From Branchiostoma lanceolatum (taxonomy: Eukaryota; Chordata; Leptocardii; Amphioxiformes; Branchiostomatidae): DNA of 64,000 bases. The stretch covers positions 5,030,074-5,094,073 of the forward strand of contig NC_089733.1 in the NCBI RefSeq assembly GCF_035083965.1, written 5' to 3'. Below are positions 42,326-53,657 of this stretch, one piece after another (within the stretch, counting starts at the first letter, position 1; the number at the start of each line of letters is the position of its first letter). The notes beneath the pieces were generated by a model, which had not been told where the DNA came from, did no database searches, and saw only the letters and a program-made list of their open reading frames with translations. The position numbers were made by a program, and so were the translations under genes.

Positions 42326-43258
42326 CGAACATGGCTCTCGAACGCCAGCCGATTCGGCGATAGTTCGGGAGCAGTTTGACCAGACTTTGGCAACGCGTTC
42401 GCATTTTCCGGCCGCATTGTCGGCATTTGCATGCTTGTATCCAATGGGCACGCCGCTCACGCCAGGCATGCGTTAACACGTGAGATTGCTTGCACTTTTC
42501 GTATTTTCTGCTAGGGGGCGCGCCGAACATGTCCCAACCATCTTCTAACCAATACACGTTACCCCCAACCAAGCCCCGAATGATTTCTAATCTACTCCCA
42601 ACCCTCCCGACTTGTAGCCGAATCTCTTTTGATTATTTCCCGACCGGTTTGTAACCCACTGCCTAATTGAAATGGACATTTTCAGCGACTTTCAAAAGAG
42701 GGGTCTTTGTCATTTTTAAGCCGAACACCAGCCGACCCAGTTTATGAATCATTCCCGAATCACTCAAACTGGCATGGTCGGGGTGAGTCGGGAGGCCCTG
42801 TTCGGCTATGTGCAACCTGGGCTTTAATGTCTATTGTATTGAAGGTATGTAGTTGAGTTACCTTTGGAAGTTGGCGATTGCAGTGAAAACATTTCGCTCT
42901 GCCTGGTTGGTCTGCCCTGTGTGGGATGAAATACGGCTTTAGTTCATGGAAAATGGAATTGTTTCAAATGTCAATATTGCCATTCAAGATGGTATACATG
43001 TATTTTTGTTATGAAGTATTACGTTGTGCATTTTATGTATCTGTCATTAGGTGGGTGGGCGTTGTACTGTCGTTTGTGGTGGTGCTATATATATATTGTA
43101 GGAAAAGGAAAAGGAACTGATGATGATGATATATATATTGTAATCACGTTCCCTGTAGAGTTGTAACAGTGTGTATAGGTAGCAAAATGTATGAATGTTT
43201 TGTAGGACACATGGAATCGAGTGTTGGTACATTTAAGGTTGTAAATATTTGTTCTTAC

Positions 43259-43603
43259 CTGTGTATGTGTTGTCGGGAGGCGGTGTGTCGGGTTTCACGA
43301 TGTTGTTGCCGTTTGTGTGATCGTGACTGGTGTCCCTGGTGGTGTTGGTGGTGTTTTCCGAAGTTGGTGCCGGTGTAGAGACGGTGAACGATGGTTGGAG
43401 AAGAGACGTGTTGTAGGCAGTGGGGAGGCTGGGCGGTGTTATTGTGTAGATGTTCTTCTGCTCCATCATGTGTAGGGCTTGGAAGGTCTGTGTCCTGGAC
43501 AGCCCGGTCCCCTCGAGCAGCTGGACGTTGGTGCGCACCTGCAGCAGCAGGTCCAGCTGCTCGAGCGTGAACCGTGGCTCTTGTCCCAGAGTAGAGTTCA
43601 TAC
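43259..43603 (-). CDS. first coding exon of duplicated gene, copy Q
   Basis: Acceptor (CTATACAG) at 43604, ATG at 43601, donor (ACAG|GTAAGAAC) at 43259. It encodes RFTLEQLDLLLQVRTNVQLL then EGTGLSRTQTFQALHMMEQ, followed by a Thr/Asn/Pro-rich tail. The helical N-terminal part is conserved with copy P while the tail diverges, as expected for a selected N-terminal domain. Product unknown. Confidence 0.5.
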
Positions 43604-43949
43604 CTGTATAGGGGATATGTAAGACATTGATTATGATAACAATGGATATTTGTTAGTTATGTGGATATCAATCCTGTTATAGTACAGTGTTGTCTTCATG
43701 CTCGAATGAATCAGGTATATATGAACCATTAAGGGGGGAATGGTTATGTTTTAATGAATGTATGTTGAACACAGGTTGTCAAGAGAATGTGTATCTTTAA
43801 AAAAAAATTATCATAGACATGCATGGTATAGTACAAGTGTTCATGTTTGAAATAGCAGGGTATTGCTGACCCGGGCTATGTAATCTGCCACTGATGCAAA
43901 TTTTTAGGGTATTGTAATGATGTTCATGAAATGGATGCCTTTTTCAGTG

Positions 43950-45267
43950 GAACGTAGTCACTACAGCGAATATATAGCATCCCTACAAGGAAGCAAGGGA
44001 TCAGTGAAGTCTAGCAGCAGTACCTTCCAGCTGAACCCTAAGTTAGATGAATAGGGCATCCTCAGGGTAGGAGGAAGACTGAGTCAAACAACCCTCTAGG
44101 AAGAGATGAAACATCCAATGATGCTCCCGACGAGGTCCCGAGTGTCAGAGCTAGTGGTTCGAGAAATCCACGAGGACAACGGACACCTGGGGAGAAACTA
44201 TGTGACATCCAAAGTGCGAGAACGCTATTGGATTCCACAAGTTAACTCGCTAATCAGACAAGTAATTGGCAAGTGTGTTACTTGTCACCGTCATCACGGC
44301 AGGACAGGGGAACAGAAGATGGCGGATCTACCGTCCTTCAGAGTAACACCAGAGGACCCACCGTTCACCAACGTGGGCGTCGACTACTTCGGCCCTTTCG
44401 AAGTCAAACGAGGCCGCAGTATTGTAAAACGATATGGAGTCATCTTCACCTGCACTACGACGCGAGCGGTGCACTTGGAGAAAGCAGAATCCCTTGACAC
44501 GGATAGTTGCATCAATACCTTGCGGAGATTCATCGCAAGAAGAGGACAAGTGAGAATGATTATATCCGACAATGGCACGAATCTTGTTGGAGCAAAGGCA
44601 GAACTCAAGAGGGAAGTCAAAAAATGGAACACCAGCAAGATGCATGACAGTATGTTAAAGAAGGGGATAGAATGGAAATTCAACCCACCTTCAGGTTCCC
44701 ATTTCGGAGGAGTTTGGGAGAGGCAGATCAGAACCGTACGCCAAGTGCTGTATGCTGTCAGCAAAGGTCATCAACTTGACGACGAAGGCTTGGGTACGTT
44801 ATTCTGCGAGGTCGAATATATGATAAACAGCAGGCCAATAACAACGGCAAATATGGAAGCTAACGACATAGAGCCCCTGACACCAAACCATCTACTGACG
44901 CTTAAGTCAAAGACGGACCTTCCACCCAACTTAACAAAGAAGGGAGACCAGTACGCAAGACGCCGATGGAAGCAGATCCAGTACATTGCAGACCTGTACT
45001 GGAAGAGATGGGTCAAGGAGTATCTACCTACTCTACAAGGACGCCAAAAATGGGGCAAACAGAAGAAACTTCACAGTGGGAGATCTAGTGCTCCTGAAGG
45101 ATGAGAACAACCCACGAGGCCAGTGGCCGTTGGGTAGAGTGGTAGAAGTAGTGTCTGGCAGCGAAGGATTAGTCCGACATGTCAGAGTCAAAACACAGCA
45201 CAACATCCTAGAACGTCCGATAGACAAGCTGTGCCCAATACTGGAAGAAGACCAGGGAGAAGACTAG
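43950..45267 (+). pseudogene. BEL/Pao retrotransposon pol remnant (integrase)
   Basis: The plus strand carries the end of the RNase H region, then an integrase: an HHCC zinc site (H..DNGH...CVTC), catalytic Asp in GVDYFGPF and ISDNGTN, and Glu in GGVWERQIR. The C-terminal domain (VGDLVLLKDENNPRGQWPLG) is that of BEL/Pao integrases. Two in-frame stops precede the ATG at 44106 (near 44050 and 44097). A one-base gain in a G run near 45054 puts the C-terminal domain in the next frame. The parent enzyme inserts LTR-retrotransposon DNA. Protease and reverse transcriptase are absent, so this copy is dead and 5'-truncated. Confidence 0.85.
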
Positions 45268-45495
45268 AAACCTGAAATTCCAGGAGGATTACGTTCGGAC
45301 TCTAGTATTATAAGAGTTTATAATGCATGAAACTGCAACGTAGTGAACTAGAATACCCTATTTGGACTTTAAGGAATTTTATTCTGCATGTTTCTACTAC
45401 TAACCAATGTAGACTATATTATTGTATAATGTATAGCATTGGCATCAGGAAACTAAAGTCTAGAAATTGCCTTTAAGTCGGCAATTGGGGGCCAG

Positions 45496-46238
45496 TGTAA
45501 ATGCCAATGTTTCTTATATTTGCCGCCTTTAGAAATGTTAATAAGACTCTAGGGACCTCAGCACATGGAAAGAAAATTGGCTCACTCAGAAGAGAGGGAC
45601 AGGCTTCTCAACACAGGAGAGCTCAGGGCTTTCTCACAGGGAGAAAGAAGGATTTAGGATCATTTAGGCTTCCCACAGGGGGAAGAAATCAGGGCTTTCT
45701 CACAGGGAGAAAGAAGGATTTATGCTTCCCACAGGGGGAAGAAATCAAGACTTCCTTGCCGGACAAGCAGGAAGAAATCAGGCTCTTCACTGGGAGGAGA
45801 AAACAAGTCAAGAAAGGACAGAGGACTGGGTCAGAAAGGTTGGGAGAATTGACCAGTTTTTACGGTACTTATCTGGACTTTGGAGGCACTTACCAGGATA
45901 CATGAACAATTGTTAGATCGCTATTCAACTTGGATTACTGCGACATCCACTCGAAACTTTGAACTAATCGTACAACTCGGACTAACTTCAAGATTCCACA
46001 CGAGGAGGCTTTTCATCACAATCAAGAACTGTACCGGGACTTGCATAGTCAGTAGACTCAGGCGGCATATATGTATTCACGGTGAACTACTAACTCTTCT
46101 TAATTAAACCATCAAAACGCAACCTTCCGACTCCGTTCATGTTGCCATCAAACCAGGTGAGACCAGTTAAATTCCCTCTCCTAACTTGCTGGCTGGCGGT
46201 GTCAAGCACAGGGCAAGTCACCGCGCTAACACTCTACA
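45496..46238 (+). mobile_element. 3' LTR of the BEL/Pao element
   Basis: A polypurine-like tract (AATTGGGGGCCAG) at 45483-45495 precedes TGTAAATGCC. The inferred LTR ends CTAACACTCTACA at 46238, giving about 743 bp with TG...CA ends. It contains internal repeats built on TTCTCACAGGGAGAAAGAAG and TTCCCACAGGGGGAAGAAAT (45625-45780). No 5' LTR is in the window, so borders rest on the PPT and terminal dinucleotides. Confidence 0.6.
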
Positions 46239-46845
46239 ACTGCTTAATTTCATGATAAGGTCTCATTCCTGTATTACTCCGAGTGGGTACCCTAAAAGAA
46301 TCCGTGCCCCAAAAATGAACGGCTGCATGAACGTGTGTCTTCATCGGTGGGAAAATCCCTTTTAGCTAGCCCAGCTGATCTCAAGCATCAAACTGATGAA
46401 AGCTTGTTTGTAACTGAAGAAATTGGCAGGTAAAGTTCGGCAGCCGCGTGCGAGGTTGGACATACACAGCCCGGACATTGTGTGTGATGCGGTCATGCGC
46501 TTACAGCTGGAAAGTGCCTTTTTTTGAATGTAGCTAAGTGCAGTTTGTAATTACTATAAAAAGAGATTGTATGTAGTGAAAATGTTGTCAATTTTTTTAC
46601 ATAATGTAGGGTAAATGTTCTCAACATGGAATGAAAAACATTGGCACATTTTTTATATCTTCATTACGAACGCGCCAATGTAAAACACGTATGTAATCCT
46701 ATGGGGCAACAAAACTCACGAATGAGACAATAAGGCAAACACAAAGTTTGTAATGCTCCTCATACAGATTTAATCCTGCTGTGTGTATGCATGATTGCAT
46801 AATAGTCATGACTCTTATCCAAAGGGTAATGATTTTTTTTTTCAG

Positions 46846-47001
46846 TCAAAGTGCAACCTCAAGCCAATGAAGTTCCACCTCACTGGCGTCCTGGCCCATG
46901 GCCAAAACAGGGCATTTATCTATGCATGGACGCCCAAGTTCCACATGGACACAAACATAACAGTCAATGTACTCATCAGTGTCCTTAATGAGCTATCAAA
47001 G
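46846..47001 (+). CDS. DUF7869-like transposase-type gene, exon a
   Basis: The acceptor is T(9)CAG at 46845 and the donor AAAG|GTTAGT at 47002. The 52 codons begin in phase 0 (SKCNLKPMKFHLTGVLAHGQ, then AFIYAWTPKFHMD). It resembles the strand-rich start of the RNase H-like domain annotated as DUF7869 in invertebrate transposon-like proteins. Upstream exons are missing, because the BEL/Pao LTR ends only 600 bases before. Confidence 0.5.
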
Positions 47002-47488
47002 GTTAGTATCAAGCCATGATTTGGGCGGCATTTAAGAATTGTTTCTAACCAAGTTGACACATTGATATCTAACTAAATCTAAGCCTAGATACATGTGTGT
47101 GTTTATGCAAGGAGGTTTTATCCTTGGAATATGTTACATGACCTTCTTGCTATATTAGTCAATATACAAAATGGATGGGTCATTTAACACTCTGCACCCC
47201 TTTAGCACACCTTAGTCAAGATAGAGTACGAAATGGTCAAATTGATTGCTGTAGCATGTTGACATTTATGCAATATTCATAGTTCATTTGCCATATACAA
47301 AGGCAGACAGTTAGATAATAGACATATTAACTACTGTTCAGCAAATACACGTACCATACATTGGTACCAGACGTGTACAGTCTGGACTGCCTAATAAAAG
47401 GTTTGTCCATTCATATATTATCAAATCAAAACCGGTACTTTTTTTAAGTAAGTACTCTGAGTTACAACAACTCTTACTTTTTCAACAG

Positions 47489-47611
47489 GACTATGGTGGA
47501 CACTTGCCAAGCACATTGTATCTAGAGATGGACAATTCGGCTAAGGAATGTAAGAATAAGTACATCATTGCGTTCTGCACTTGGCTGGTGAAGCTCGGAA
47601 TTTTCAGAAAG
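47489..47611 (+). CDS. DUF7869-like gene, exon b
   Basis: Acceptor TCAACAG and donor AAAG|GTGCAC bracket 41 codons in phase 0: DYGGHLPSTLYLEMDNSAKE, then CKNKYIIAFCTWLVKLGIFR. The L.LDN...ECKN.Y pattern is the conserved Asp/Asn segment of this family and a candidate catalytic strand. Confidence 0.6.
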
Positions 47612-48396
47612 GTGCACACTCAGTCATTGGCAGCCAAGGAAACTTATAGGGGAGTCTACATTTTCCTCCAAACTGTAACTGATCAGAGGCAGATTTTGAT
47701 TTACAATAAATGACACATTTTCAGTGTTTTATGAAGTGATATTTCTTATGTGTATGATAGTTGTGTATCTGCTTGGCACAGGTCGTATATTTAGGCCCCA
47801 GCCTGTTTAGCTACGCAGTGACCCTCTACTCAGCGCTACCATCATTATTGTCAAAATACCATTTTTCGACAAAACAAGAAATGAATACGTACACATGTTT
47901 TAAATGAAAATGTGCATGAACTTGATTTATTAACCTTCCTTATCAGCGTAGTCAGTGGTCACAGACACGGTGTGCTTATGCAAAATAAGATCAGTAAAAA
48001 ATCTGCGCCATGTTAGGGAGCGTGACATCTTAGGGCACTCCCCGTTATATTTAGCTGTAGTGGAAAATACAGCTAGAGCTACCAAACTAACCAGAGGCTG
48101 TTACGAAGGGTTAGACTTTAGTTGAATAATGTATTACACATATCTGAGGAGGATCCATTACTCTAGCATGTTTTTATCACAGACTTGTGTCAAAGCCCTC
48201 CTCCATGGAAAATTTTGATGGAAGTCTATATTTTGGTGTTTTCTTATAAAGACTCCCTCTGTGAGGTTGACATATTTTTAGTTATGTAAAACCAAATAAC
48301 AGAAAGTTAAACATCCACCAGGTTGGTGAAATTTTGTGAAATAAGTCTTGGTGGACTTGATTTAATGATCCACTTTAATTTGTTTCTCAATTCAAG

Positions 48397-48551
48397 GTGA
48401 AGCTTGGTTATTTGATGCCTGGTCATACCCATGAAGATGTAGATCAAATGTTTAGCAGACTATCAACCCACCTGAGAAGAAATGGTGCCACCACACTGCC
48501 AGACCTCTTTCAAGAGATCAAGGCAAGCTACAAGCCAGCACCTGAGTGCAG
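48397..48551 (+). CDS. DUF7869-like gene, exon c
   Basis: Acceptor TTCAAG and donor GCAG|GTATGA. It reads VKLGYLMPGHTHEDVDQMFS then RLSTHLRRNG. The GHTH.D.DQ.FS motif is the hallmark of the family and probably supplies active-site residues. It joins exon b in phase 0 and ends in phase 2. Confidence 0.65.
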
Positions 48552-49007
48552 GTATGACAGAACATTACTAGTACAATCAGGAGAATGCTGGGTCAAAAAC
48601 ATTATTTTTCCCCTACCCAACTTTCAATGCATCTAAAAGTACAACATACAAAAGTTGGAGATGTCATTTTGTACCAATTATTTATTATAAGTACATGCTT
48701 AGCACCATGTGCACTTTCAGTAAAAGAAAACACCCTTGGCACCCAACTTCTGGGCAGGTTTTATACATGAAAATACCCTGGGTGTTACAACAAGCACTGT
48801 AGAACAACATCAACTTACCACAATAACCACTTTTTCAGAATGGACTGTAGTAGGACAGAAATTTTTTTATTGTAAGATGATTAGACCCAATTGCTCTGTT
48901 AACTGTATGTAACATGTACATTGTACTTGTGTTGTTGTTTGTGTACTAAAAAATTTGAAAAACAGGCCGTAGACCTGAGTGTGATATTCAAACTTTGTCT
49001 TTGGCAG

Positions 49008-49556
49008 ATTCATGTATTCCATTTGGGACTACAAAACGCCAATAGATCGGGAGATATCAACCATAACAGACCACACACCTTCACGGCAAAGATGGTCGGC
49101 AATGTAGTGAAGCTCTCCGCCAAACTGTGGCCAGCACAAGGACATGAGGATAAAGTGGGAATTCCCACTGATATCCTCATTCCAAATTTCCCCAAGCAGT
49201 GGGAATTCGATTCAGATGATTCCGCTGTAAAAGAACATGACAAGATGGCGGAGGTACTAACGAAAGACCTGGGGAAGTGGAGCGAGACGGTGAAAGTTGA
49301 TGACGGGTTCATCCCATGGTGGGAAAACTTTTTGATTGATGAAAAAAAGGACCCAGGGAAACCTGCTTGGAAACTAAGTAGTCTTAAGAAATATAGGTCT
49401 CCTGAATATGAAGAGTCTGTCCTCACCGATGAAGCAAAAGAGCTTCTGGACAAGTACAGCAGGAAGAACAATGCCCCACTGAATATTGTTTTGAAGGGTA
49501 AGAGAAAGTTAGATCAAGCAAACTCTCAGCAGTCTAATAAAAAGAGAAGGAATTAA
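49008..49556 (+). CDS. DUF7869-like gene, terminal exon d
   Basis: Acceptor TTGGCAG at 49007 and stop TAA at 49556. The long frame is charged and ends in a Lys/Arg-rich tail (KRKLDQANSQQSNKKRRN), a likely nuclear localisation signal. Exon c ends in phase 2, which would select the other frame (FMYSIWDYKTPID) for the first ~30 codons before a stop. So either a one-base change near 49040-49070 has broken this copy or the donor of exon c differs. Confidence 0.5.
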   Translation: MHVFHLGLQNANRSGDINHNRPHTFTAKMVGNVVKLSAKLWPAQGHEDKVGIPTDILIPNFPKQWEFDSDDSAVKEHDKMAEVLTKDLGKWSETVKVDDGFIPWWENFLIDEKKDPGKPAWKLSSLKKYRSPEYEESVLTDEAKELLDKYSRKNNAPLNIVLKGKRKLDQANSQQSNKKRRN

Positions 49557-50109
49557 GTGTTATATTAGTTTGTTCGTACTTGTTCATAAGGTTGTTATTG
49601 TACTTAAGATACTCTGTACATTTGTTTTTTTATTCTATTATACATGTACTATCATGTTCTTTTTATGTGTGCCTGCAGGGCACATTGAAAAATGCCTCAG
49701 TGGTGATATGCGGTTGCCAAGTTAATGAAATGAAATGTTACTTCAGATGTCAGTTAACTTTATGTCTATTCTCATATATGAAGTATGCAGCACGTTGTTT
49801 CTCTGTTAGCCCGGATGCATTGTTAAAGGAAACTGTTCATGTAACTTAACCTTAAATGCAACTTTTGTAAAGCAGAAAGTAGTTTCTAAGCAAACTTTAT
49901 TGCATTGTGTATTAGGGGGGAGTACTGTTGTTTTGCAACTTTTGTTGGGTTAGGTACTTTCTTTGTTAACTTAGTTGCATTGAAGGAAACTGTTCTTGTA
50001 ACGTAACTTTTTTTTAAACTTTCATGCAAGTCCATTTTCTATAAACGTTGTTGAGTTGTTAAAGGAAACTGTTCATGTAACTCAAAGTGTGGAGAAAGTC
50101 TTTCTTAGA
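49557..50109. other. 3' flank without gene
   Basis: AT-rich; repeated GGAAACTGTTC.TGTAACTTAA-type segments near 49828, 49985 and 50060 suggest a minor dispersed repeat. No coding frame supported. Confidence 0.35.
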
Positions 50110-50830
50110 ATAAAATGCTTAGCTGGGTGATAGATAGGATTTGTTCGTTCAAGAATACACATCTTGGTGAAAGGAATGCATTCTTAGCCTACGACTACTC
50201 ACATTGGAGACAGACAATATTTGTTATTTCAAGAATCCACATCTTACTTGAAAACATTTCTAAGGTCAAGATGCCGAATATCAAAGTAAGGAACGCGTTC
50301 TTAATGTAAAGGATAACTCAGCTTGGAGACAGAAAGGATTTCTTAAGTCACAAACCCAAATCTTAAAGTAAGGAACAAGTTCTTAATGTTTAAGATTACT
50401 CAGCTTGGAGACAGAAAGGACTTCTTAAGTCAAGAACCCAATCTTAAAGTAAAGGAACAAGTTCTCAATGTTTAAGAATACTGAGCTTGTAGACATGAAG
50501 GATCTGTTAGGTCAAGAACCCAAATCTTAAAGTAAGGAACAACTTCCTAATGTATAAGATTACTCAGCTTGGAGACAGAAAGGATTTCTTGAGTCAATAA
50601 CATGAATTTTAAAGTAAGGAATGCTCTATTAGGATTTAAAAAAATAGCGTGAGGAAAGAAGGGATTTTTTAGTTCAAGAACACAAATCTTAGTGTAAGGA
50701 ACCCTTTCTGGGTTTAAGAAAATTAAGCGTGGACTTCTTGGTACTTGGTAGTGTAAGAAACACTTCTTGGCTTAAATCTTCAAGCCAGAAACAATATCTG
50801 GAATTAAGAACCCTTAGGCTGGAGATAGTT
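50110..50830 (+). repeat. degenerate ~80-bp tandem repeat, about 9 units
   Basis: Units share AAGAACCCAAATCTTAAAGT, AAGGAAC...TTCTTAATGT and AGCTTGGAGACAGAAAGGA. The GCTTGGAGACAGAAAGG anchor recurs at about 50331, 50403, 50484 and 50567 (steps 72-83). The outer units are more diverged. Confidence 0.75.
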
Positions 50831-51230
50831 TTTCATTTTAGCTATAAGAGATGTAACGTTGATGCAAGTAACATATTCTTGTTCTGATAACTGCAAACTT
50901 GAAATAATTTTTCTCGGTGAAAGAAACCAAAGCACCCAGAAAGAAAAAAAATCTTGGAATAAGCATTTCTGATCCAATGTAAAGAATCAAGAAACATTTT
51001 CTTAAAGGCAAGAGAGAAAACAAACAAAAAATGACTACAAGAATATTTTTCTCGTGTTAGTAACACTTATAGGTTTGAAATTGTTCTTAGGTATAAATTC
51101 TGTTTCACAGAAGAATTAAAAGAACAAGAAAATGTATCTAGAAGTTTCTAGTCACGTTAGTGTGAGAAAAAAAACTTGGTCAGAGAAAAATATTCTAAGA
51201 AAAAGTTTACGTCCTCACTAACATTTCCTT

Positions 51231-51375
51231 TAGTCTCCAACCAGACCCAATAGATTGCAAAGACCGTATCCAACTGGAAGAAGGAGCTTATAGTGCAATC
51301 TATGGGTTGGCTATGAAAGCTCCTTCTGCCTGTTGGATACGGTCTTTGCCAACCCGTAGGTCTGCTTGGAGACTA
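51231..51375. mobile_element. foldback MITE, 145 bp, 9-bp target duplication
   Basis: The sequence is one long imperfect hairpin: TAGTCTCCAACCAGACC and GCAAAGACCGTATCCAAC on the left pair with their complements on the right around a ~17-base loop. CATTTCCTT flanks both sides (51222-51230 and 51376-51384). A 9-bp duplication fits Mutator-type transposition. A transcript of it would form a miRNA-precursor-like hairpin. Confidence 0.75.
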
Positions 51376-51595
51376 CATTTCCTTATCCTTTCGTATTCTT
51401 GCACACAGAATAATTTACTTTCTGGAAGATATTTTTCTACAACAAAGAAAAAACAATATTGTCGTTTTTTTGTAGTGTATAACGGACAGAACTGTTCCAA
51501 ACATTAACCTGTCAGAGTCATATCATTCCCGGTATACCAAGTCCGACTCCTGCAATCTATCTTTAATGGATGCAGCATAAGACGAGGTTGCCGAC

Positions 51596-51784
51596 ATGAT
51601 AACTGCGAGGAGGCTAAAGCAGTTAAAAGGTGGAACATACAGTGGGAGTACTGACCAGGCCAGCATAACTCGCCAGGACAGGGAACATGCCGACCAGCAA
51701 AATAGAGCCAACGCCTATGAAGACATATTGGTCAATATGTATGATTTTACTATCCTCCAAGCAGAGGTTTTGGTCGGGGGGTAG
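51596..51784 (+). pseudogene. short ORF interrupted by a foldback element
   Basis: An open plus-strand frame (MITARRLKQLKGGTYSGSTD, then ANAYEDILVNMYDFTI) ends inside the foldback insertion at 51754. The MYDFTI coding segment is duplicated on the far side at 51847-51860. Product unknown. Confidence 0.3.
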
Positions 51785-51846
51785 TAGTGGCCGTTTTTTT
51801 AAAACGTTTTTTCTACTACCCCCTGAACAAAACCTCTCTTGGAGAA
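51754..51846. mobile_element. foldback element, 93 bp, 14-bp flanking duplication
   Basis: Arms CTCCAAGCAGAGGTTTTGG...GGGGGTAGTAG pair with CTACTACCCCC...CAAAACCTCTCTTGGAG around a T/A-rich loop. TATGATTTTACTAT occurs on both sides (51740-51753 and 51847-51860). The terminal CTCCAAGCAGA resembles the ends of the foldback at 51231-51375, so they may be one family. Confidence 0.65.
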
Positions 51847-52452
51847 TATGATTTTACTATATCTTTAACCCCCGTCAGAAGGCCTTGCAGATAGAGGCTT
51901 CATCCAGGATGCAAAAGTTAGTGACAGCATGGGGGGAAGTTACATATGATAACAAACTAGGAGATGTGTGCATTTTCTTGAATGTGTCCATGTTGCATTG
52001 TTCTTATAATTATACACATTGTATTATAATGGGGCCTGAGGGAGTGGGGAAAATTAAGCAAGTGAATATTGTACTGTCAGTCTTTTTGTTCGTCTCTTTT
52101 CGCTTTTGCTGCAAATGCCTATTATATTAACCATGATGTAAATGCTATCATTTCCTCCGAATTCTCAAAATTAACCTTCGTCTCAAAACCTTTAGGTTTT
52201 TTACCCAAAGATGAAGGCAGTGCTTCTGCTGAATTCCCTATCTTCAAGTCGGGTGATCAACAAGAAAATAGCTCTAGAAAAAAAGTATTTTCCTGACTAG
52301 GAGACCGATACAAGTAAAAGAGCTATTCCAGCCGATTGTAGGAAACAGGTTTCTGGTCTTTTTCCAGAATTTAGTTCCATGTTTCGTTGGTAAACAATTA
52401 ATACAACTATAAATAATGGACAAAAAATTGCAGAAAGGAAAGCTTAATAGGC

Positions 52453-53013
52453 TTGAGCTTAGGCTTAATGGATACTTTGACCAAAAAGTTATGGCAGAAG
52501 AACGTGCTTACTCGATTATGTACATGTATTAGGAATTGTGTATTCAACAAGTGTCAGGAAGCAAGTGACCCTCTCGAGATGAATAGATACTATCAAATCG
52601 TCTACGACAAGTTGACCGAGTGGGCAAATGAGGCAACTCCCCTTTTCGAGAGGAGCGAGCACTCATGGTCTGAGTGTCGGAGTAAAGACCTACAGGCATG
52701 TATATTGGCAGTCCGTCAACCACACGACACAGATGACTTGACCAAGGAAACGCTATCTGTCATGTGCAAGGATGGGGCAGAGAAGTTGAAACAGCATGCA
52801 CTTGAGCACTTAAGTAGAGGTGGATATCATAACCCCTCAACCCAACAGAAGGAAGCAGCTGAACTCATTGGTGACGCCACAAACCTTCGAATAGAACAAG
52901 ATTTTGGGGTGCTTGCACAACAGCAAGTTGTGGCACCCAGTGTCCATAGTTCCTTTTTCAGGGATTTTCCAAAACACTCAAACCGGGAACATTTCTTATT
53001 CAACAAAAGGTAA
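52453..53013 (+). CDS. unidentified ORF, 186 codons
   Basis: The frame is open from 52453, with coherent composition from about 52530 (RNCVFNKCQEASDPLEMNRY, then HSWSECRSKDLQACILAVRQ and KEAAELIGDATNLRIEQDFG). A neighbouring frame at 52470-52530 also looks coding (VMAEERAYSIMYMY), so the 5' part may be frame-shifted or a separate exon. A further open piece at about 53085-53284 may be a downstream exon. No domain recognised. Confidence 0.35.
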   Translation: MSLGLMDTLTKKLWQKNVLTRLCTCIRNCVFNKCQEASDPLEMNRYYQIVYDKLTEWANEATPLFERSEHSWSECRSKDLQACILAVRQPHDTDDLTKETLSVMCKDGAEKLKQHALEHLSRGGYHNPSTQQKEAAELIGDATNLRIEQDFGVLAQQQVVAPSVHSSFFRDFPKHSNREHFLFNKR

Positions 53014-53657
53014 CTTAATGACCTATCATATTTCTGTACAATTGACAAGTCAAATTTCATATCTGCACATGTCACTTTCAGATGTGGTTAATTCTGGGTG
53101 CGCAATACATTCCATAAACATTCGAATTGGAAGATTAAGAAAGGAAAAAAAATACTCATCAACCATGATAGGGCCTATGGCACTTGTTCAAGACAAGAAC
53201 ATAGAATCTTATATGTCACTTCTTAAAAATAATCAAAAGAGAAATTGCAAGCCTTTGGAACTTCATGGGGAAACAAATATCTAGAATCTCCGAGTGAAAC
53301 ATTTCTATCTGCAAAAGCCTACCATTGTTCCCTCGACCTCTGGGATGATGTCAAAGAAAATGTAGGAAATTAGGTTTTCCATTGTCTGTCTCGTCTAGCA
53401 TAGTCAGCCGAAAACCACTGCTTGCGGGACAGACGGAGAGGCTGCTCAGACTGAATTGAATCACTGAGGGACACATTCCCATTAGGTAAAGGATAGCGCT
53501 GTAGTCTTTACCTTTGGGATAACGTAGTGCATTGGATATACCTACTTTTACCACATCACATACACGGTATTACAGAGTAAACGGAGTGAATAAGTTCTTT
53601 GTTGAGATTACGAGGGAGACAATACCACCTTAGCAACTGGAGATGGCAGCGAACTAA

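Larger units (their letters stand above)
41516..43658. repeat. locus duplication Q
   Basis: Counterpart of P (31367-32089 plus 36492-37462) in the same orientation. Q carries extra blocks absent from P: a tRNA-like SINE region (about 42245-42475), a block at about 42590-42780, and a short purine/ATG microsatellite near 43102-43135. It lacks the 4.4-kb Mutator-like element. Confidence 0.85.

Noticed and set aside
43801-43808. Poly-A run as a retrotransposed poly(A) tail
   Set aside because: Only about eight A with no preceding element 3' end or flanking duplication.
50110-50830. CRISPR-like array
   Set aside because: Units are 72-83 bp, degenerate along their whole length and without a constant-repeat/variable-spacer pattern; the genome is eukaryotic.
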